Shown piece by piece: positions 22,893 to 34,429 of a DNA stretch of 64,000 nucleotides. The translations under genes were made by a program, and so were the position numbers. Each line of letters starts with the position of its first letter. Within the stretch, counting starts at the first letter, position 1. The stretch comes from Megalobrama amblycephala. Taxonomy: Eukaryota > Chordata > Actinopteri > Cypriniformes > Xenocyprididae. The stretch covers positions 11,801,667 to 11,865,666 of the forward strand of contig NC_063054.1 in assembly GCF_018812025.1 (NCBI RefSeq), in the 5' to 3' direction. The notes under the pieces are model-generated. The model worked only from the letters and a program-made list of their open reading frames with translations, had not been told where the DNA came from and did no database searches.

Positions 22893-24576
22893 ATATTAAG
22901 TGACAGAACTGCTGCAGTAGGCTTTATGAAATTGCAGAACATCCAACATGCAGAAATGCTTTTCATTACTTATCAATCCTTCACAGTATTTAACTAAGAT
23001 GTCTCTGCAGTCTGCATCCATTGCATCCAGCAGGGACATATGAGCATATGGCAGATGATCACTGCTATCTTCAGGCAGAAAAAAAAAAAAAATCCTCAAT
23101 AGGGTTGAGGAAAGGCAAGTAGGGGGGAAAGAAATAGGAAAAATATTTTGGATGGACTGCAAACCAGTTTATCTTTTGCATGTCAATGGTGGAATGCATT
23201 GTACCATGCAATCGCAAATGACCTCATGTTTCTTCCTACATGTTCCCTTTCAGCTTCTTGCACCAATTAGTAGTGGAGGTCAACTAAAAACAAAAGAAGG
23301 TGCTCATTGTTGCAGGGAACAATTTGGAATTTCTGCAGGAACAAACCAGCCCTCTAGATTGCAGCAAACATTGTGATATTTGCTCCTCTTTGACCCAGCA
23401 CATCACTCAGCTCTTTCCCAATCATGTTTCTTCCACTTCATTGTGCTTTTGCCAGGTTAAACCCTCCCTCTTCTACATAAATTACTTAATGTGGGGTCTA
23501 ATTAGCATCCAATTTAATGACTCTGTGAAAGAAATCAAAAAACAGTATGTATAAATGCTTTTCAGAATGTCCTACTGTCCGCACTGTAACCCATATTTAC
23601 AAGTAGAGTTTATTATAGAACAATGCATAATAGATAATGGATGACACCATATGTGGACACATTGCTGCTGGAGTTTCTTGACCCATTTACTGTTCCTTTC
23701 AAAAGTAACTGTGTTTAACTGTTTAATTTGAATTCTGTGTTCGGTCAGAGTCCAAGCACTGGTAGCCAGGCTGATGTTTTCCACAATGTGAAATACCAGG
23801 TTGTCCTATTTTGGTCTGCATTTCTCACAGTTTTATTGCAATGTCAGCACTGAAACATCCAACAATAGCATGCTCTTGGACTTCACTGAGAAGCTTTCCT
23901 CTTCTCTCAGAGGGAGGAAGACATTGCAGACCTTGGAACAAAATACAACATATTTGCTTTGGAACTGGTTGCGTACAGTTACTTTAGAAGAAGCTATTGT
24001 GAAATGCATTACTTCCCGTCTAAAAAATCCTGCATTGCTGGTAACCAGCATAAGGTATGTTTTGCATGCTGGGACCAGCATGGGATGCTTGTTTATTGGT
24101 CCCCAGCATGGAAAGTGGGAGAATGGCTGGGAGAAACCAGCTCAGTTTTGCTTGAGAACAGCATGACTATGCTAGTCCACCAGCTTGACCAGCGCTATAC
24201 CAGCTCTAACCAACATAAACCAGCCTGAACCAACACAGAATTCATGTTGGTTTATGCTGGATTTTTCAGCAGGGTTAGCCTACCTGTTGGTTTAAAGAAA
24301 ATTCTGGATAACAGAAGCCACGGTTGCCTGTCTGAGATTAGGCTGGACTTTTTAACCAGCCTCTCTCAGTGAGAGACTGTGGTTTATCACATGGTCTATG
24401 ATGGTGGCTCTTATTACATCTGTGACAAAAGCCCTTACTCTCCTTTGAACACCACCATGCATTCTTACTTCTCTCCCCCTACCTCTCCTTCTCGATTGTC
24501 CTGGTCCAACCATTCCTCTTTCTGGTCTAACTAGTTCTCTCCCTCGTCCAATTATTCTTCTCTCATATCCAGACAT
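22893..24576 (-). pseudogene. IS630/Tc1-like DDE transposase, dead
   Basis: Fragments of one transposase lie in order on the minus strand. The N-terminus at 24352-24576 has an Arg/Gly-rich start (RRGRGREVR) then VIRATIIDHVINHSLSLREAG, followed after a stop by KVQPNLRQATVASVIQNF at about 24300-24350: a helix-turn-helix DNA-binding region. The middle lies at 23600-23784 (IKQLNTVTFERNSKWVKKLQQQ) and the C-terminus at 22896-23162, with a degraded 'PxxFPPTCLSSTLLRIFFF' where the family has its final acidic catalytic box, then PYAHMSLLDAMDADCRD. The copy is full of stops and split by a foldback insertion at about 24019-24276. Family assignment rests on remembered fish transposases of this type. Confidence 0.65.
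24019..24276. mobile_element. Foldback DNA element inside the transposase
   Basis: Ends aaaaaatcctgcattgctgg and ccagcataaa...gctggatttttcagcag form an inverted pair around many accagc/gctggt repeats. It is related to the palindrome at 33528-33715. The transposase frame can be followed on both sides, showing that it inserted into the gene. Confidence 0.65.
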
Positions 24577-24896
24577 TATTTTTTTCTCTCTCTGCTCCTA
24601 TGTGTTGTTCTGTATCCACAATGAACAGAACCAAACCAAAGAATTTATTTTTACTGTGTATGTCCAAGGAACTTCAACAACTGGCTATGTCTCTGCTTGA
24701 GATTGGAGAATAGTCAGGTTATGCAGTTCTGAATATGTGACAACAGATTGGACAAGGGTGTTATCAAGTGTGACAAACTGTAACGGAATCCAAGCTTTTA
24801 GGCTTGGAAAAACAATAGCTGAATTTTAATGTCACCTCTGGATGGAAGTTCACTAAATAATATTAGACAATAATATCTTAAAACAAGATTAATTAA
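24577..24896. other. Unassigned spacer
   Basis: About 320 bases with no recognised feature. Confidence 0.4.
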
Positions 24897-25260
24897 AGCT
24901 GCAAGCAGCGTTAATAGGGCCCTCGCACCTGTGCCACCACCACCCCTTGGCTTTAGAAAAACAGAACAGTGGGTAATATGCATTGAAGTATATAAATATA
25001 GGAGGACTACATCAGTCATTTGTATTTGCCACACTTCCTGCTTCCTGACTATAACCAAATTTTAGCATGTAGATGTCTTCAGGGCAGGGCCAGATTGGAC
25101 ATTGTATGTTACAACAACTTCCTGTTTCATGACGATAATAGCATGCTTTAGCACTCAGCTAAGTGTTGCTAAAATGTTTTAGAATTTTTGTAGCATGTTT
25201 AGTACTCAATTGCATATTTTAGTATGTTGCTAGTAGTGCATCACAGTGTTAAACACGTCA
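24897..25260 (+). repeat. Family B mosaic repeat, 5' part
   Basis: Starts AGCTGCAAGCAGCG followed by ttaatagggccctcgcacc. The start hairpin is shared with family A but the downstream sequence differs. The matching 3' end (caatagggtcctcacacca ... gctcgggcccta) lies at 35660-35702 and again at 37847-37883, so this stretch marks the beginning of a heavily interrupted region of family B. Confidence 0.7.
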
Positions 25261-25392
25261 CTTCCTGTTTCTCCTGTTGAATAAAACAACATATGCTGGT
25301 TAGGTATGTTTTGAAGCATGGAAGCTGGTTTGAGCTGGTTTATGCTGGTCCTTAGCTGGAGTTAGTTGCTTAGGACCAGCACTTGACCCGCT
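25261..25392 (+). mobile_element. Half of a foldback element
   Basis: Begins ctgttgaataaaacaac and continues with the atgctggtta ... gagctggtttatgctggtc repeats seen at 33528-33715. The right arm is incomplete. Confidence 0.55.
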
Positions 25393-26320
25393 TAACCCTC
25401 TGGGGTCTAAGGATTTTTGGGGCCCTGGAGAAGTTTTGACATGCCCTAACATTTGTGCATTTTTCAGTTGCTTATAAACATATTAATAGCAAAAGTGTCA
25501 TTACACTGTATTCAGCATGAACAAGGCTACCATAATATGTGAGCAACATTTATGTTAATGTATGTGCATGTTTGTATTTTTGAGAGAATAATGTTTATGC
25601 GTGGTTATTGAAAAAACAAAAAACTTAAGTCACTGAAATACGGCCACAAAACATATACTAAATATGTGTTCACAAGACTTCTGGGTATTGGAGGTTGTAG
25701 ACTAGAATTTTTGCTTCAAAATGATGTAAAAATGATCCTGCCTACTCATTCATATAAAAAATATAATGATTTTCATTTTGTAAGACACTTTTTGTCAAGA
25801 AAGACAGTATGCGGGAGCTGTGAATCTTCATGAATAATGCTGTGATTCACACCATGCATAATGACCCACATAATAACCCGCATAATGAGCCATTTTAGTC
25901 AGGTAGGCTATGTGAGAAGAAACTAAAAAAAGTAGTTTTTTGTAGTTTATGCAGAATATAGTTAACAATATAAATGAGACACATTTTGAATAAATGAGGG
26001 CACATTTTGAGTATACAGTTTTACCTGGAAATAAATCCTGTTCAAAGATATAAGTGAACATCACTTAACTGGCATTCCAAGGTGTTTGGTGTTTCTTTTC
26101 ACTGGAGAAAGAAAAAAAAAAACCTTTCCTGCTTCCAGTCAGTGATATCACCATTATATTCATTCAGAATGTCCAGTGTGGGCCAATATCTGATCACTGT
26201 GATTCTCAAATCTGTGAGATAAAAGAAAAAACCCTCTGTGAGAATGTTGATAACAGGATCATATCAGCTATTGTATTAATGTTAATATAATGTCCACTCT
26301 TAACAGAAAACATGATTTTT
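25393..26320. repeat. Probable dispersed repeat, 'ccctctggggtctaagg' type
   Basis: Starts at accctctggggtctaagg and continues with ggggccctggagaagttttg, which I recognise as an abundant cyprinid repeat. The right boundary is not clear. No coding capacity. Confidence 0.45.
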
Positions 26321-26325
26321 ATGAT

Positions 26326-26776
26326 TGTTACAACAGAGACACCAGAGGCAGAGATAAAAGCAGTAATGTTGGTTTATTGAGACAATCAGCAGAGCAACAG
26401 GTAAGTGAATGGTGAGTATGATGATCTTGGAGATGAGTAAGAGGTAATACTGTCCTATTGTTGTATTGCAGGTGATGGTGGGAAGAGACGCTGGAGATGG
26501 ATGACTGGAACACTCACACACAGACAGGTAGGAACACGAGGAGCACTGGAGACGATGGAGACGATGGAGGCAGGTAAGTATAGCGTTTAGAGTCCTTGAG
26601 GTAAGCATACAACTGGCTGTAGTGCAAACGAGACCGGACAGTGAGTGTGTGTGAGTGTGGAGCTTAAGTACTGGTGGTGATGATGGTGCTGATGATCTTC
26701 AGGTGGCGGTGATTAGTAAGCTGGTGATTGAGTGCATGGGTAAGGAAGTGAGGTGGAACCTGACGTGTCTGTGACA
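26326..26776 (-). repeat. 3' LTR of the Gypsy element (451 bp)
   Basis: On the minus strand it runs tgtcacagacac ... ctgttgtaaca. Preceded by the polypurine tract (complement of tacccccccctccc, 26779-26792). Confidence 0.9.
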
Positions 26777-26824
26777 GTACCCCCCCCTCCCACGGCCCGC
26801 TCCTGAGGGCCGAGGACCCTGACG

Positions 26825-27003
26825 TCATGGTGGTCGTCCTCTAGGGCGTGGGGCAGGTCTGTCCGGGTGGTTGGTGTGGAAAGTCTGTAACAGATTAGGA
26901 TCAAGGATATCATTCTTGGGGACCCATGAGCGTTCCTCGGGGCCATAACCTTCCCAGTCTACCAGAACAACGTAGGCAGTACCATCGTCCAGGATGAGTG
27001 GAA
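26825..27003 (-). pseudogene. Integrase-linked chromodomain
   Basis: Encodes [18 protein letters not shown], the core of a chromodomain, with the aromatic pocket residues Y/W/Y visible, followed by a helix ([15 protein letters not shown]) and a TGA at 26825-26827. It lies one frame away from the upstream integrase tail; the break is in a run of nine Cs (minus strand, 27004-27012), apparently a homopolymer slip. Chromodomains of such elements are thought to direct insertion to modified chromatin. Confidence 0.85.
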
Positions 27004-28160
27004 GGGGGGGGGCTCGACGGCTGCCACGTCAGGTTCTGTGGAGGGAAGAACAGAAGGGTGGTGAGTCTTTAACAGTGAAACATGAAAGGTAGGATGAATT
27101 CTCTTGTATTGTGCAGGGAGTTGAAGACGATATGTGACGGGGTTGATCTGTCGAAGGATGGTGAACGGGCCAATGAATCGGGGACTCAGCTTCTTGCAGG
27201 GCAGACACATTCTGATGTCTCTGGTGGACAGCCAGACCTTCTGCCCGGTTGGTAGGTAGGAGCGTTGGAGCGCCGAAGGTCGGCTGTCATTCTGCGTCTG
27301 CGCAGGGCCCTCTGCAGTTGGTGGTGAGCTGAGTCCCATACCCTCTCGCTCTCCCGGAACCAGTAGTCGACTGCCGGAATGTTGGAGGGTTCCCCGTCCC
27401 AGGAGAACAGTGGGGGTTGGTGGCCGAGTACGCACTGGAAAGGTGTCAGTCCAGTTGTGGCTTGTCGGAGGGAGTTTTGTGCGTACTCGGCCCAACCCAG
27501 GTACTGGTTCCAGGAGTCCTGGTGGCCGTGACAGAAGGTACGCAGGAAGCGGCCGATCTCCTGGATCTTCCGTTCCGTCTGCCCGTTCGACTGAGGATGG
27601 TAACCGGACGACAGGCTGACGGCCACACCCAGGAGGGAGAAGAGCGCCTTCCAGACACGGGAGATAAATTGGGGCCCTCTGTCAGAGACTATGTCTTCGG
27701 GGATTCCATAATGATGGAAGACATGGTTGAACATTAGTTCTGCAGTAGTCATGGCGGTAGGTAGACCTCCCAGGGGAATCAAACGGCAGGCTTTGGAGAA
27801 GCGGTCTACAACTACCAGGATGCACGTGTGACCATCAGACTCGGGAAGATCAGTGACGAAGTCCACCCCCAGGTGTGACCAGGGTCTCTCAGGAACGGGC
27901 AGAGGATTGAGCTTGCCGGTGGGAAGATGGCGTGGGCTCTTGGAGATGGCACACTCCCTGCAGCCCTGCACGTACCTCCTGATGTCGTTGGCCATGTTGG
28001 GCCACCAGAAGCACTGTTTAAGCAGCGAGAGGGTCTCATTGACCCCCGGGTGGCCAGTGCCAAGTGAAGAGTGAACGGAGTGCAGGAGTGGAGTGCGTTG
28101 TGTCCGTGTGATGTACAGCAACCTGGGGGCAACCCGGCGGAGTGCGTGAGGAGGCATTGG
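27004..28160 (-). pseudogene. Gypsy integrase, two frames
   Basis: The zinc-binding HHCC domain is at 27960-28090 (H-x-H in [13 protein letters not shown], paired cysteines in CRECAISK). The DDE catalytic core has its first Asp in [12 protein letters not shown], the second in [10 protein letters not shown] and the Glu in [10 protein letters not shown]. The C-terminal GPY/F-type segment [13 protein letters not shown] lies in the next frame. A one-base frameshift near 27245 (between YQPG and QKVW) splits core from C-terminus, and another near 28157 separates it from RNase H. All catalytic residues survive, so the copy is young or only lightly decayed, but no single protein can be made. Function if intact: insertion of the element's DNA. 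Confidence 0.92.
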
Positions 28161-30750
28161 AGGAGGGTAAGGTCTCCTCTGACCACTGGATGGGGCTCAT
28201 GAAGATAGACTCAGGCAGAATAGTTTCGGGAGTTTCATTCTTTTCCTCTGGAGCATGGAGACGAGATAGAGCGTCAGCCTTACTATTCTTGGAACCTGGA
28301 CGATAGGATATGGAGAAATTGAACCGTGAAAAGAACATGGCCCATCGAGCTTGGCGAGGGTTGAGTCTCTTAGCAGCTTTCAGATACTCAAGGTTTTTAT
28401 GATCAGTGAGAACTTGGAAGGGATGGTTAGCCCCCTCCAACCAATGCCTCCACTCTTCCAGGGCAAGCTTGACTGCCAGGAGTTCGCGGTCACCGATGTC
28501 ATAGTTGACCTCCGCCGGGTTGAGCTTGCGGGAGAAGAAGGCACATGGATGGAGTCTACTTGGTGTCCCCTGCTGCTGCGACAGGACCGCTCCCACTCCG
28601 GTGGTGGAGGCGTCCACCTCCACGACGAATGGCAGATCCGGATTTGGGTGGACGAGGAGGGGAGCGGTGGTGAAGGCTTTCTTGAGGGTCTCAAAGGCAT
28701 TGGTGGCAGGTTGGGACCAGGACAGAGACTTGGGCTGCTTGCGTAACAGGTTGGTAAGTGGGCTGACAATGGTGCTGTAGTTCTTAATGAAGCGGCAATA
28801 GAAATTGGAGAATCCGAGGAAACGTTGGAGTTCTTTTATGGTGGTTGGAGTTGGCCAGGTCTGGATGGCTGAGACTTTCCCCTCGTCCATCTGGATGCCA
28901 CTGTGATCAATCACATATCCCAGGAAGTGGACAGAGGGCTGATGGAAAGAGCACTTCTCTGCTTTGAGAAACAGATGGAATTGCCGTAAGCGTTGGAGGA
29001 CCTCCGCAACGTGGTGGCGATGTTCGGCCAAGCTCCGGGAGTAGATGAGGATGTCGTCTATATACACCAGCACGAACTTATGGAGAAACTCCCGGAGCAC
29101 CTCGTGGATGAAATCCTGGAATACGGAGGGGGCATTGACCAGGCCATACGGCATTACAAGATATTCATAATGGCCGGTGGGCGTGACGAAGGCGGTCTTC
29201 CACTCGTCCCCCTCGCGTATCCGGATGAGGTTGTACGCGCTGCGGAGGTCCAGCTTGGTGAACACAGTGGCACCGCGGAGATGTTCCAGGGCCGCTGGGA
29301 CGAGGGGAAGTGGATACCGGAACTTGACAGTTATTTTGTTCAGTGAGTGATAGTCAATGCAGGGCCGCAAGCCTCCGTCCTTATTTGCCACGAAGAAAAA
29401 GCTTGAAGCAGCAGGGGAAGTAGACGGGCAGATATATCCTTGGTTAAGGGCCTCTTTGATGTATTCCTCCATGGCCTTCTCCTCCGGTACTGACAGGGGG
29501 TAGATGAGTCCCCTAGGCACTGGCTCACCCGGTAACAGATCGATGGCACAGTCCCATGGCCGGTGTGGAGGTAGCTTGGAGGCGCGTTGCAGGCAGAAGA
29601 CGTCACTGAAGGGGGCGTAGTCGGGTGGAATATCCACAGAGCACTTTTCAACAGGACTTTCGATGGACGTGGCATTGATGGAGATGTCCTTGGAGAGAGG
29701 AGATCTTGGAACAGGAAGTACTGGGAAGCAGTTGGAGAAGCAGTGGTCGCCCCACTTCAGGACTTCGCCCGTGCGCCAAGAGATGGTGGGGCTGTGTTGT
29801 TCTAACCATGGGCGCCCTAGAACCACGTCAGCGGTGGACTCCTCCAGAACCAGCAGATGGATGTTCTCCGTGTAAAGTATACCCACTTGTAGTTGAAGAG
29901 GTCCCACACATCGACGGATCATCTTACGGCTTAGGGGTTTGCCCGTGATAGAGTGGACCTGGTAGTTAATCAGAGAAGGCGAGGTCTTGAGCTTGAGGTG
30001 TCGACAGAGGGCGCCGGAGATGAAATTTCCTGCTGACCCTGAATCGAGGAGCGCCACCACTGGAACAGAGGCATTAGCAGCAGTAAGGTTTACTATAGTA
30101 GTGAGTGGTTTCATCTTTTGAATGGAGGGAATGATAGCACTCACCACGGGCCGAGGAGGACGAGTTGGGGATGTGGAGATTACATGCCCCGGAGATCCAC
30201 AGTATAAGCACAGATTCAGGGTCAGCCTTCTCTGTCTTTCAGCAGATGTCAGACGGGAATTATCCACTTGCATGGGTTCACTTGCTGGTTCTGGAGAGCT
30301 GACGGGTTCGGACCGACGGAGGAGGGTGTTGGAAAGTGGCTGGCCCTGGTGCTCAAGGAGACACGACTGCATACGAGAACCCATGCGGATGGCGAGTTGG
30401 ATGAAGTGTTCGAGTCCTATGGAGTCCTCGTATGCAGCGAGATGCAACCACACATTAGGCTCCAATCCTTGACGAAAGGTGGTGATGAGGGCTTGTTCAT
30501 TCCATCCGCTGGTGGCGGCTAGCGTTCTGAACTGCAAGGCATAATCGTTAACGGTTTTATTTCCCTGTTTCAGATTGTACAGTTTCTCACCAGTTGAAGA
30601 ATCAGCCAAAGGTTTTCCAAAGACCTCACGGAAGTGAGAGACGAATGCAGAGTAAGACTTTACAACTGAGCCTTTTTGAGTCCAGAGTGAATCCGCCCAT
30701 TGAAGGGCCTTACCTTGCAGTTGGGAGATTATGAACGCGATTTTTTTTTG
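28161..30750 (-). pseudogene. Gypsy gag-protease-RT-RNase H, gag N-terminus missing
   Basis: A single uninterrupted frame of about 900 codons; coordinates as codons from 30807. Its first 19 codons are LTR-derived. The rest comprises gag (20-185), a zinc knuckle (200-214) whose CxxCxxxxH is present but whose fourth ligand is Ser instead of Cys, and an aspartic protease with LLDSGSAGNF (254-263) and GRPWL (331-335). RT covers 440-640 with YIDD at 582-585 (bases 29053-29064). RNase H follows, with FVVEVDAST (727-735), GDRELLAV (772-779) and TDHKNLEYL (801-809). Gag and pol share one frame, as in many fish chromoviruses. Losing the gag start and primer site makes it non-autonomous. The frame ends out of phase at 28036. 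Confidence 0.92.
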
Positions 30751-31066
30751 TTGTATTGCAGGTGATGGTGGGAAGAGACGCTGGAGATGGATGACTGGAA
30801 CACTCACACACAGACAGGTAGGAACACGAGGAGCACTGGAGACGATGTAGACGATGGAGGCAGGTAAGTATAGCGTTTAGAGTCCTTGAGGTAAGCATAC
30901 AACTGGCTGTAGTGCAAACGAGACCGGACAGTGAGTGTGTGTGAGTGTGGAGCTTAAGTACTGGTGGTGATGACGGTGCTGATGATTAGTAATTGGCGGT
31001 GATTAGTAAGCTGGTGATTGAGTGCATGGGTAAGGAAGTGAGGTGGAACCTGACGTGTCTGTGACA
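30749..31066 (-). repeat. 5' LTR remnant of the Gypsy element (318 bp)
   Basis: Matches 26459-26776 with a few differences (for example gatgattagtaattggc versus gatgatcttcaggtggc near 30985). The inner part, equivalent to 26326-26458, is deleted. Confidence 0.9.
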
Positions 31067-31140
31067 ATGATCTTATGCATGCATGTATTTTTGCACATTA
31101 TGTGAGGAACATTTTGTATAGACCTATATTTTAAATTACA

Positions 31141-31332
31141 GTACTGGTCAAAAGATTGGATACATTACTGTTTATAATATTTTTGAAAGAAGTCTCATGC
31201 TCATCAAGCCTGCATTTATTTGATCAAAAATACAGAAAAAAACAGCAATTCTGTGAAATATTATTACAATTTAAAATAATGTTTTTCTATTTTAATATAC
31301 TTAAAAAAAAATAATGTATTTCTGTGATGCAG
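31141..31332 (+). repeat. Fragment of the 542-bp DNA transposon
   Basis: Matches the 5' part of 7679-8220 (atcaagcctgcatttatttg, tgaaatattattacaattt). The terminus is degenerate (gtactggtcaaaagattgg) and the 3' half is absent. Confidence 0.7.
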
Positions 31333-31890
31333 AGGAGTCTAAACATTTATATTACCTCTACAGTATTTTATACATTACATATATAGCCTAAATATTAATG
31401 TGCAGTTTAATACATTGCTAACACATTTTATTTCAGTATTTATTATGTACTTCAGTCAATTTCACTTATCTCAGTAGCAATATAGTTTGTGAATAGCCAA
31501 TATGACAATTTACTAATGTAAGTTGTAATGTAAGTTAATGTAAACGAAACTGTACGTCGATCTGCCCCATTAATTCACACTGAGACACACAAAACTTGCA
31601 GGATTTATATTTAAACAGTCTTTTTGTGGTTTAATATTCATAGACACTATATCGCATTTAGAATAAAGAATTTAAGAATAAAAAAAAAAAAAAACTTACC
31701 ATTCACAATCATCGGCTTGATCTAGTTGATCCTCGAAATGAAAGTGAAACCAGTCATGCTCATCCTCTAAAATTATTTCTCACTGCATCTCAAAACAATG
31801 AAAAGTACATGAAACTGACTAAACTTGATGCGTTTTTTCTGAGCTGATGCCTCGCGGGCATTCACCCTGTTGCATGTATAGCCTCAGAAT
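31333..31890. other. Unassigned spacer
   Basis: AT-rich, with a poly-A tract at 31680-31694. No gene seen. Confidence 0.4.
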
Positions 31891-32548
31891 TTGCGTCTGA
31901 GTAGAGTTTGCAGCTTCCTGTTTCATGGTGAAACATCAGACTTTGTCAGGCCACCACAGACACACCCTTCAACAAAATCTCAACATCATTGCAGTTTAAC
32001 ATTGCTAAGGCCTTAAGATTAGACTGACCAAATATGATGTTGTTCTGGTTAAATCTCAATAAGGAGTTGATCACAGTGTAAACATGGCATTTTCTATTGC
32101 CCGCAGGTGGGGTAGGTTGGATATTGTATGCACTATGACTGTAACTGAATATTGGCATGTAGATGACTAGGCCAGGACTCTAATAAAATGTGAAATTTGG
32201 GGCAGATCGGACACTGTATGCCCGAGTTACAACAACTTCCTGTTTCATGGCGAAACATCAAATTTTGTCAGGCTGCCACGGACACACCTTTCAGCGAAAA
32301 CTCAAGTTCTTTGCAATTTAACTTCACAAAGGCCTTTAGATTGACTGACCAAATAATATGATGTTGATCTGATAAAATCTCTAGGAGGAGTTCGTTAAAG
32401 TATGTCTGGAAATGGCAAAAACTGCAAAAAATTTTCAGAGAAAATTCAAAATATCTCACTTCCAATTGGGTTTTCAGATTTTGCACCCATAGACTTTTTT
32501 GTAGGTATTGAGCTGTTACATGTGTCTACCGAATTTCATACTTGTACG

Positions 32549-33980
32549 TAGTGTTGTCAAAAGTACCGGTACTTCGGTACCAAGTTGGTACTGAAATTTT
32601 GAAAATGTGACGATACCAGCATTTCTGTAGTACCGGTAGTACCGAGAATCCGGGTATATTCGGTACCCACTGATAGGGCTGTGCCAGTATTTACTTGAAT
32701 ATGACACGAGTGAAGCACAAAGCTTTGTTTACAGAAGAAATAATAGGTTAGCAATTAAATGTGACATCGCAGCCATGGAAACATTTTGGTTAATGCCGAA
32801 TAAGAGAGGTGCGTGAGTCCATACATTTAAGCTTCGTATTCTGTTTTCCGAATCGCGATCTGGTCACCTGATTAGCAGAGAATTTAACAATATTCCATTA
32901 GTTATTCCACTGAACATGGAATCTGTTTCTTTTCCCAAATCTTCACTCACGCAGGGGATTATAACGTTTCTTTCGTTCGCATTCGGCTATTCGCATTATT
33001 TACTGTGGTAAAGTAGAAAAAACACCGTAGGACAGAAACCTTTTTGCTTGCACGTCAGTTTCTATTTAACAGAGTTTGTGCTTGTTATTAGACTTTATAA
33101 GTTTATTTGTATAGCGCGTTTCACACACCAGTGATTTTTACTTTCGTTTTCTCTGGCAGCGCTAAATCAAACATAGCCTGAATGTCTTGCCCTGCGGAGG
33201 ATAAAACACGCTCTCCAGACCTTTTACAATAAGTGTCAGTTGTTTGTAACATCAGGAGATAACGAAGATATTATTAAAGAGAAATCTTGCTCGTGTCCCA
33301 CATCCCTCTCAAATCGCAAAGCGCCTATATCAAAGTAATAACGGGACTTTGGCTATATATGACGCGTCTTTGTGTGGAAATAAAAAACGAATGCTTTTTG
33401 AAATAATATTTAACTTTCTTATTATTTAGGTTACCATTATTTACCGATATTTATTTAATAGTTTTACAGGCTGTAGTGTGTTGTTTCTCTGACGGAATAG
33501 CTAAAATAAACACGCACGTCTGTTACCCTGTTGAAAAAACGAGCATTTGCTGGTAAAGTAGGTTTTGAAGCTGGTATGCTGGTTTGAGCTGGTTTATGCT
33601 GGTCCAGGACCAGCTTAGGACTAGTATGGACCAGCAGGACCAGTTTAGGACCAGCATTTGACCAGCATACAGCTTCAAAACCTACCTTACCAGCATATGC
33701 TGGTTTTTTCAACAGTACACAATGGATGTTTGAGCATTTAATTATTTATTTTTTATTTTTTTATATTTCAAAATTTATTTCATTGAGGTAGCCTACAGGC
33801 CTATACACACACACAAACACACACACTCCAAATCATATTTAAAGTTTTTAAAATAGGCTATATAAAATAGTAAAATAGTTCCAATAGATTTTACTGTGGT
33901 ACCGAAATTGGTACCGAGAACCGTAAAATTTTCATGGTATCGGTACCGACTACTGGAATTTTGGTACCGTGACAACACTA
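32549..33980. mobile_element. Non-autonomous hAT element with 8-bp target duplication
   Basis: Terminal repeats tagtgttgtcaaaagtaccg and, at the right, ggtaccgtgacaacacta. Flanked by cttgtacg at 32541-32548 and 33981-33988. The related family B copy at 37636-37650 has an unoccupied version of the site (cttgtacatgaaacg), which supports the boundaries. Both ends are rich in ggtac palindromes. No transposase frame. Confidence 0.85.
33528..33715. mobile_element. 188-bp foldback element nested in the hAT element
   Basis: Arms ctgttgaaaaaacgagcat and atgctggttttttcaacag. The whole element is nearly one hairpin made of gctggt/accagc repeats. Inserted in the hAT element, so it is younger than it. 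Confidence 0.8.
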
Positions 33981-34429
33981 CTTGTACGTGAAATGTAGAG
34001 CGAAGACTGCTTATTTGAAATTTTGTAGGTGCCGCTATCGAGCCACCTAATTCTGAAACCCATATCGGATATAAATTTTCACCACTTCTGACGTGTGTGC
34101 AAAGTTTCATGAGTTTTCGAGCATGTTTAGGTTCATATTCCTTCTAAAACCTCCACCTTAAAAAGACAGAAACAAACAACCCAACCCCGCCCCAACTTCC
34201 CAGAGCCAATAGCATTTGCTTTCTTAATATTCTACATTCCCTATTCAATCTACTATTACTTACTAATTTAGTCACCCCATGACACCTGTCCTTAATTTAA
34301 TTTCATATGTTAGCATTAATTCAGTTTTTATAATGCTAATACTAGATCTTTTAAAGAATTTCAACCCAAACTGACTGGGTTTCTAGAGAGCAAAGGTTTT
34401 GTGAAAAAAGTGGAAGACTTAAACACAAA

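Larger units (their letters stand above)
26326..31066 (-). mobile_element. Gypsy chromovirus LTR retrotransposon, 5'-truncated
   Basis: Perfect 5-bp target duplication atgat at 26321-26325 and 31067-31071. Element order on the minus strand is 5' LTR remnant (30749-31066), gag, protease, RT, RNase H, integrase, chromodomain, 3' LTR (26326-26776). The 5' LTR has lost about 130 bp at its inner end together with the primer site and gag N-terminus; the join lies at a short T-run (30742-30749). Pol carries at least three frameshifts. A chromodomain at the integrase end marks the chromovirus branch of Ty3/Gypsy. Confidence 0.93.
31900..34150 (+). repeat. Family B, internal part (interrupted by a hAT element)
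   Basis: Two related sub-repeats (31918-32160 and 32228-32540) contain tttcatggtgaaacatcag-like and ctttgtcaggccgcca-like blocks also present at 37338-37640. The unit continues after the insertion at 33981-34150, ending tttcatgagttttcgagcat, a module shared with family A ends. Confidence 0.7.

Noticed and set aside
30750..30807. Methionine start of the 900-codon Gypsy frame as a real gag start
   Set aside because: The first 19 codons are LTR sequence joined by a deletion, so this is an accidental start.
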